Positions 4,955 through 6,212 of a stretch of DNA of 6,212 nucleotides are shown piece by piece. The position numbers were made by a program, and so were the translations under genes. Numbering within the stretch: the first letter of the stretch is position 1; every line of letters starts with the position of its first letter. Under the pieces are notes generated by a model. It saw only the letters and a list, made by a program, of their open reading frames with translations, was not told where the DNA came from and ran no database searches. Origin of the DNA: Gammaproteobacteria bacterium (GTDB taxonomy: Bacteria; Pseudomonadota; Gammaproteobacteria; Enterobacterales; GCA-2746155); contig JAAGZM010000153.1 of NCBI GenBank assembly GCA_024206355.1, positions 1-6,212 of the forward strand, in the 5' to 3' direction.

Positions 4955-6212
4955 ATGGATTCCTATCGTTTGGGATGTGATATTGGTGGTACTTTCACCG
5001 ACTTTGTGCTGGTTAATGATGTAACAGGTGAGTTTCAGACGAATAAATGTCTGACAACACCTTCTGATCCCTCTGATGCAGTAGAAACTGGTATCCAACA
5101 GTTTCTTGAGATAAATCCTGGATTTATGGATCAAGTTACGGAAGTAATCCATGGTACTACCTTGGTTATCAATGCAATCATTGAGCGCAAAGGTTCTAAA
5201 ACAGGTCTGATCACAACCAAAGGTTTCAGAGATGTTTTAGAGTTAGGTAGAGAGAAACGCTATGATGCCTACGATATCTTCTCTGAATATCCTAAACCTT
5301 TAGTTCCACGCTTTAGACGTCTTGAAGTTGATGAGCGTTTAGCAAGCGATGGTCGTGTTCTCAAAAATCTTGATCCTGATGAAGTGCGTGAAGTTATTCA
5401 TAAGCTCAAGGAAACCGGCATTGAATCGCTGGCTATCTGTTTAATCAACTCTTATGGAAACCCTGAACATGAATTAGCTATTAAAAAGCTAGTTGAAGAG
5501 GAAGCATCAGAATTATTTTTATCAACCTCCGTAGAGGTTTTACCTCAGATCCGAGAATACGAACGTACCTGTACCACGGCTACAAATGCCTATGTTAAAC
5601 CAATTACATCACGCTACCTGAAAAAATTAAATGACCGGCTGGGAACGCTAGGCTTTAAGGGCAAACTTTTCATCATGCTTTCTTCTGGAGGCATTACTTC
5701 TATTGAAACAGCCACAGAATTTCCTGTACGTATTATCGAATCAGGACCGACAGCAGCAGTGATTGCTTCTCAACATTACGGAAGACTTCATAATATTGAT
5801 GATATCTTCTGTTTTGATATGGGTGGAACTACGGCGAAATCTTGTTTAATCCAAAAGGGCCAAGCCGGGCTCGTCTCAACCTTTGAAGTGGGCCGTGTAG
5901 CGAGATTCAAAAAAGGCAGTGGATTACCTATCCAAGTGCCTGTAGTCGATTTAATGGAGATCGGTGCCGGTGGTGGAAGTATCGCCAAAGTAAATAAAAT
6001 GGGAACACTGCAGGTAGGTCCTGAGAGTGGTAGTGCTGATCCTGGCCCAGCTTGTTACGGTCTAGGTGGCAAAGACCCTTGTGTCACTGATGCAGATCTC
6101 GTTTTAGGTTATCTTGATCCTAATTTCTTCTTGGGTGGCAGCATGAAGCTTGATAAAGATGCTGCAGAGGCTGCTATTGAGAAACAGCTGGCTGAACCTC
6201 TAGGCACAACAA
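4955..6212 (+). CDS. hyuA: HyuA-type hydantoinase/oxoprolinase subunit (partial, 3' end outside window)
   Basis: An open frame of 419 codons runs off the right edge. The family covers ATP-dependent N-methylhydantoinase A, 5-oxoprolinase and acetone/acetophenone carboxylase subunits, which phosphorylate a cyclic amide or carbonyl group. The N-terminal phosphate-binding motif DIGGTFTD is at 9-16, HGTTLVINAIIERKG at 66-80, ESGPTAA at 262-268, the second ATPase motif FDMGGTTAK at 287-295, IGAGGGSIA at 336-344 and PGPACYG plus VTDADLVLG at 363-369 and 377-385. The hydantoinase N-terminal and catalytic regions are therefore intact as far as visible. Full-length members are about 680-720 residues, so around 40% is missing. 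A HyuB-like partner normally follows. The gene is divergent from marR and preceded by a palindrome. N-methylhydantoinase, oxoprolinase and carboxylase roles cannot be separated from the sequence alone, so the symbol denotes the family. Confidence 0.9.
   Translation, partial: MDSYRLGCDIGGTFTDFVLVNDVTGEFQTNKCLTTPSDPSDAVETGIQQFLEINPGFMDQVTEVIHGTTLVINAIIERKGSKTGLITTKGFRDVLELGREKRYDAYDIFSEYPKPLVPRFRRLEVDERLASDGRVLKNLDPDEVREVIHKLKETGIESLAICLINSYGNPEHELAIKKLVEEEASELFLSTSVEVLPQIREYERTCTTATNAYVKPITSRYLKKLNDRLGTLGFKGKLFIMLSSGGITSIETATEFPVRIIESGPTAAVIASQHYGRLHNIDDIFCFDMGGTTAKSCLIQKGQAGLVSTFEVGRVARFKKGSGLPIQVPVVDLMEIGAGGGSIAKVNKMGTLQVGPESGSADPGPACYGLGGKDPCVTDADLVLGYLDPNFFLGGSMKLDKDAAEAAIEKQLAEPLGTT

Noticed and set aside
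4931..5152. 73-codon antisense open frame across the hyuA start
   Set aside because: It covers the hyuA ribosome site and the conserved DIGGTFTD motif on the opposite strand, so it is a shadow.
5788..5988. 66-codon antisense open frame within hyuA
   Set aside because: It is opposite the FDMGGTTAK and GAGGG motifs and has no independent support.

Overview
The window reads as an AT-rich gammaproteobacterial chromosome fragment. The main evidence is the head-to-tail order surE - pcm - DedA/YqaA-family gene - nlpD, a stationary-phase/cell-envelope block typical of Gammaproteobacteria. The Pcm and NlpD sequences also carry close gammaproteobacterial signatures, such as the Pcm start region with MTSQRTRRRL. 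I cannot name the genus.

Region 1 (1-2717, + strand): surE (5' end cut by the window edge), pcm, a yqaA/dedA-like gene and nlpD are joined by 4-, 4- and 8-base overlaps. This is a tightly coupled operon for 5'-nucleotide cleanup, damaged-protein repair, an inner-membrane DedA-type protein and an amidase-activating outer-membrane lipoprotein. A small hairpin sits on the nlpD stop codon. In many gammaproteobacteria rpoS follows nlpD directly. Here it does not, and the 152-base gap holds no recognisable rpoS remnant.

Region 2 (2718-4231): where rpoS would be expected there is a single gene for a DAO-family FAD-dependent oxidoreductase. It has an N-terminus resembling a Tat lipoprotein signal (RR motif plus lipobox Cys18). 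Hand counts on sample blocks suggest a higher G+C content than its neighbours, so it may be an acquired gene.

Region 3 (4232-6212): a MarR-family regulator gene (- strand) is divergent from a HyuA-type hydantoinase/oxoprolinase subunit gene (+ strand) that starts at 4955 and runs off the right edge. The 249-base divergent spacer holds a perfect 8+8 palindrome (ATAGTAAC-AAAA-GTTACTAT), placed just downstream of a plausible extended -10 for hyuA. It also holds a perfect TTGACA -35 for marR and a 10-base tandem repeat. The simplest reading is a MarR-controlled ATP-dependent cyclic-amide or related catabolic operon, with hyuB expected beyond the window.

I see no tRNA, rRNA, CRISPR array or insertion sequence. 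The most notable points are the missing rpoS, the exported-looking oxidoreductase in its place, and the MarR/hyuA switch.
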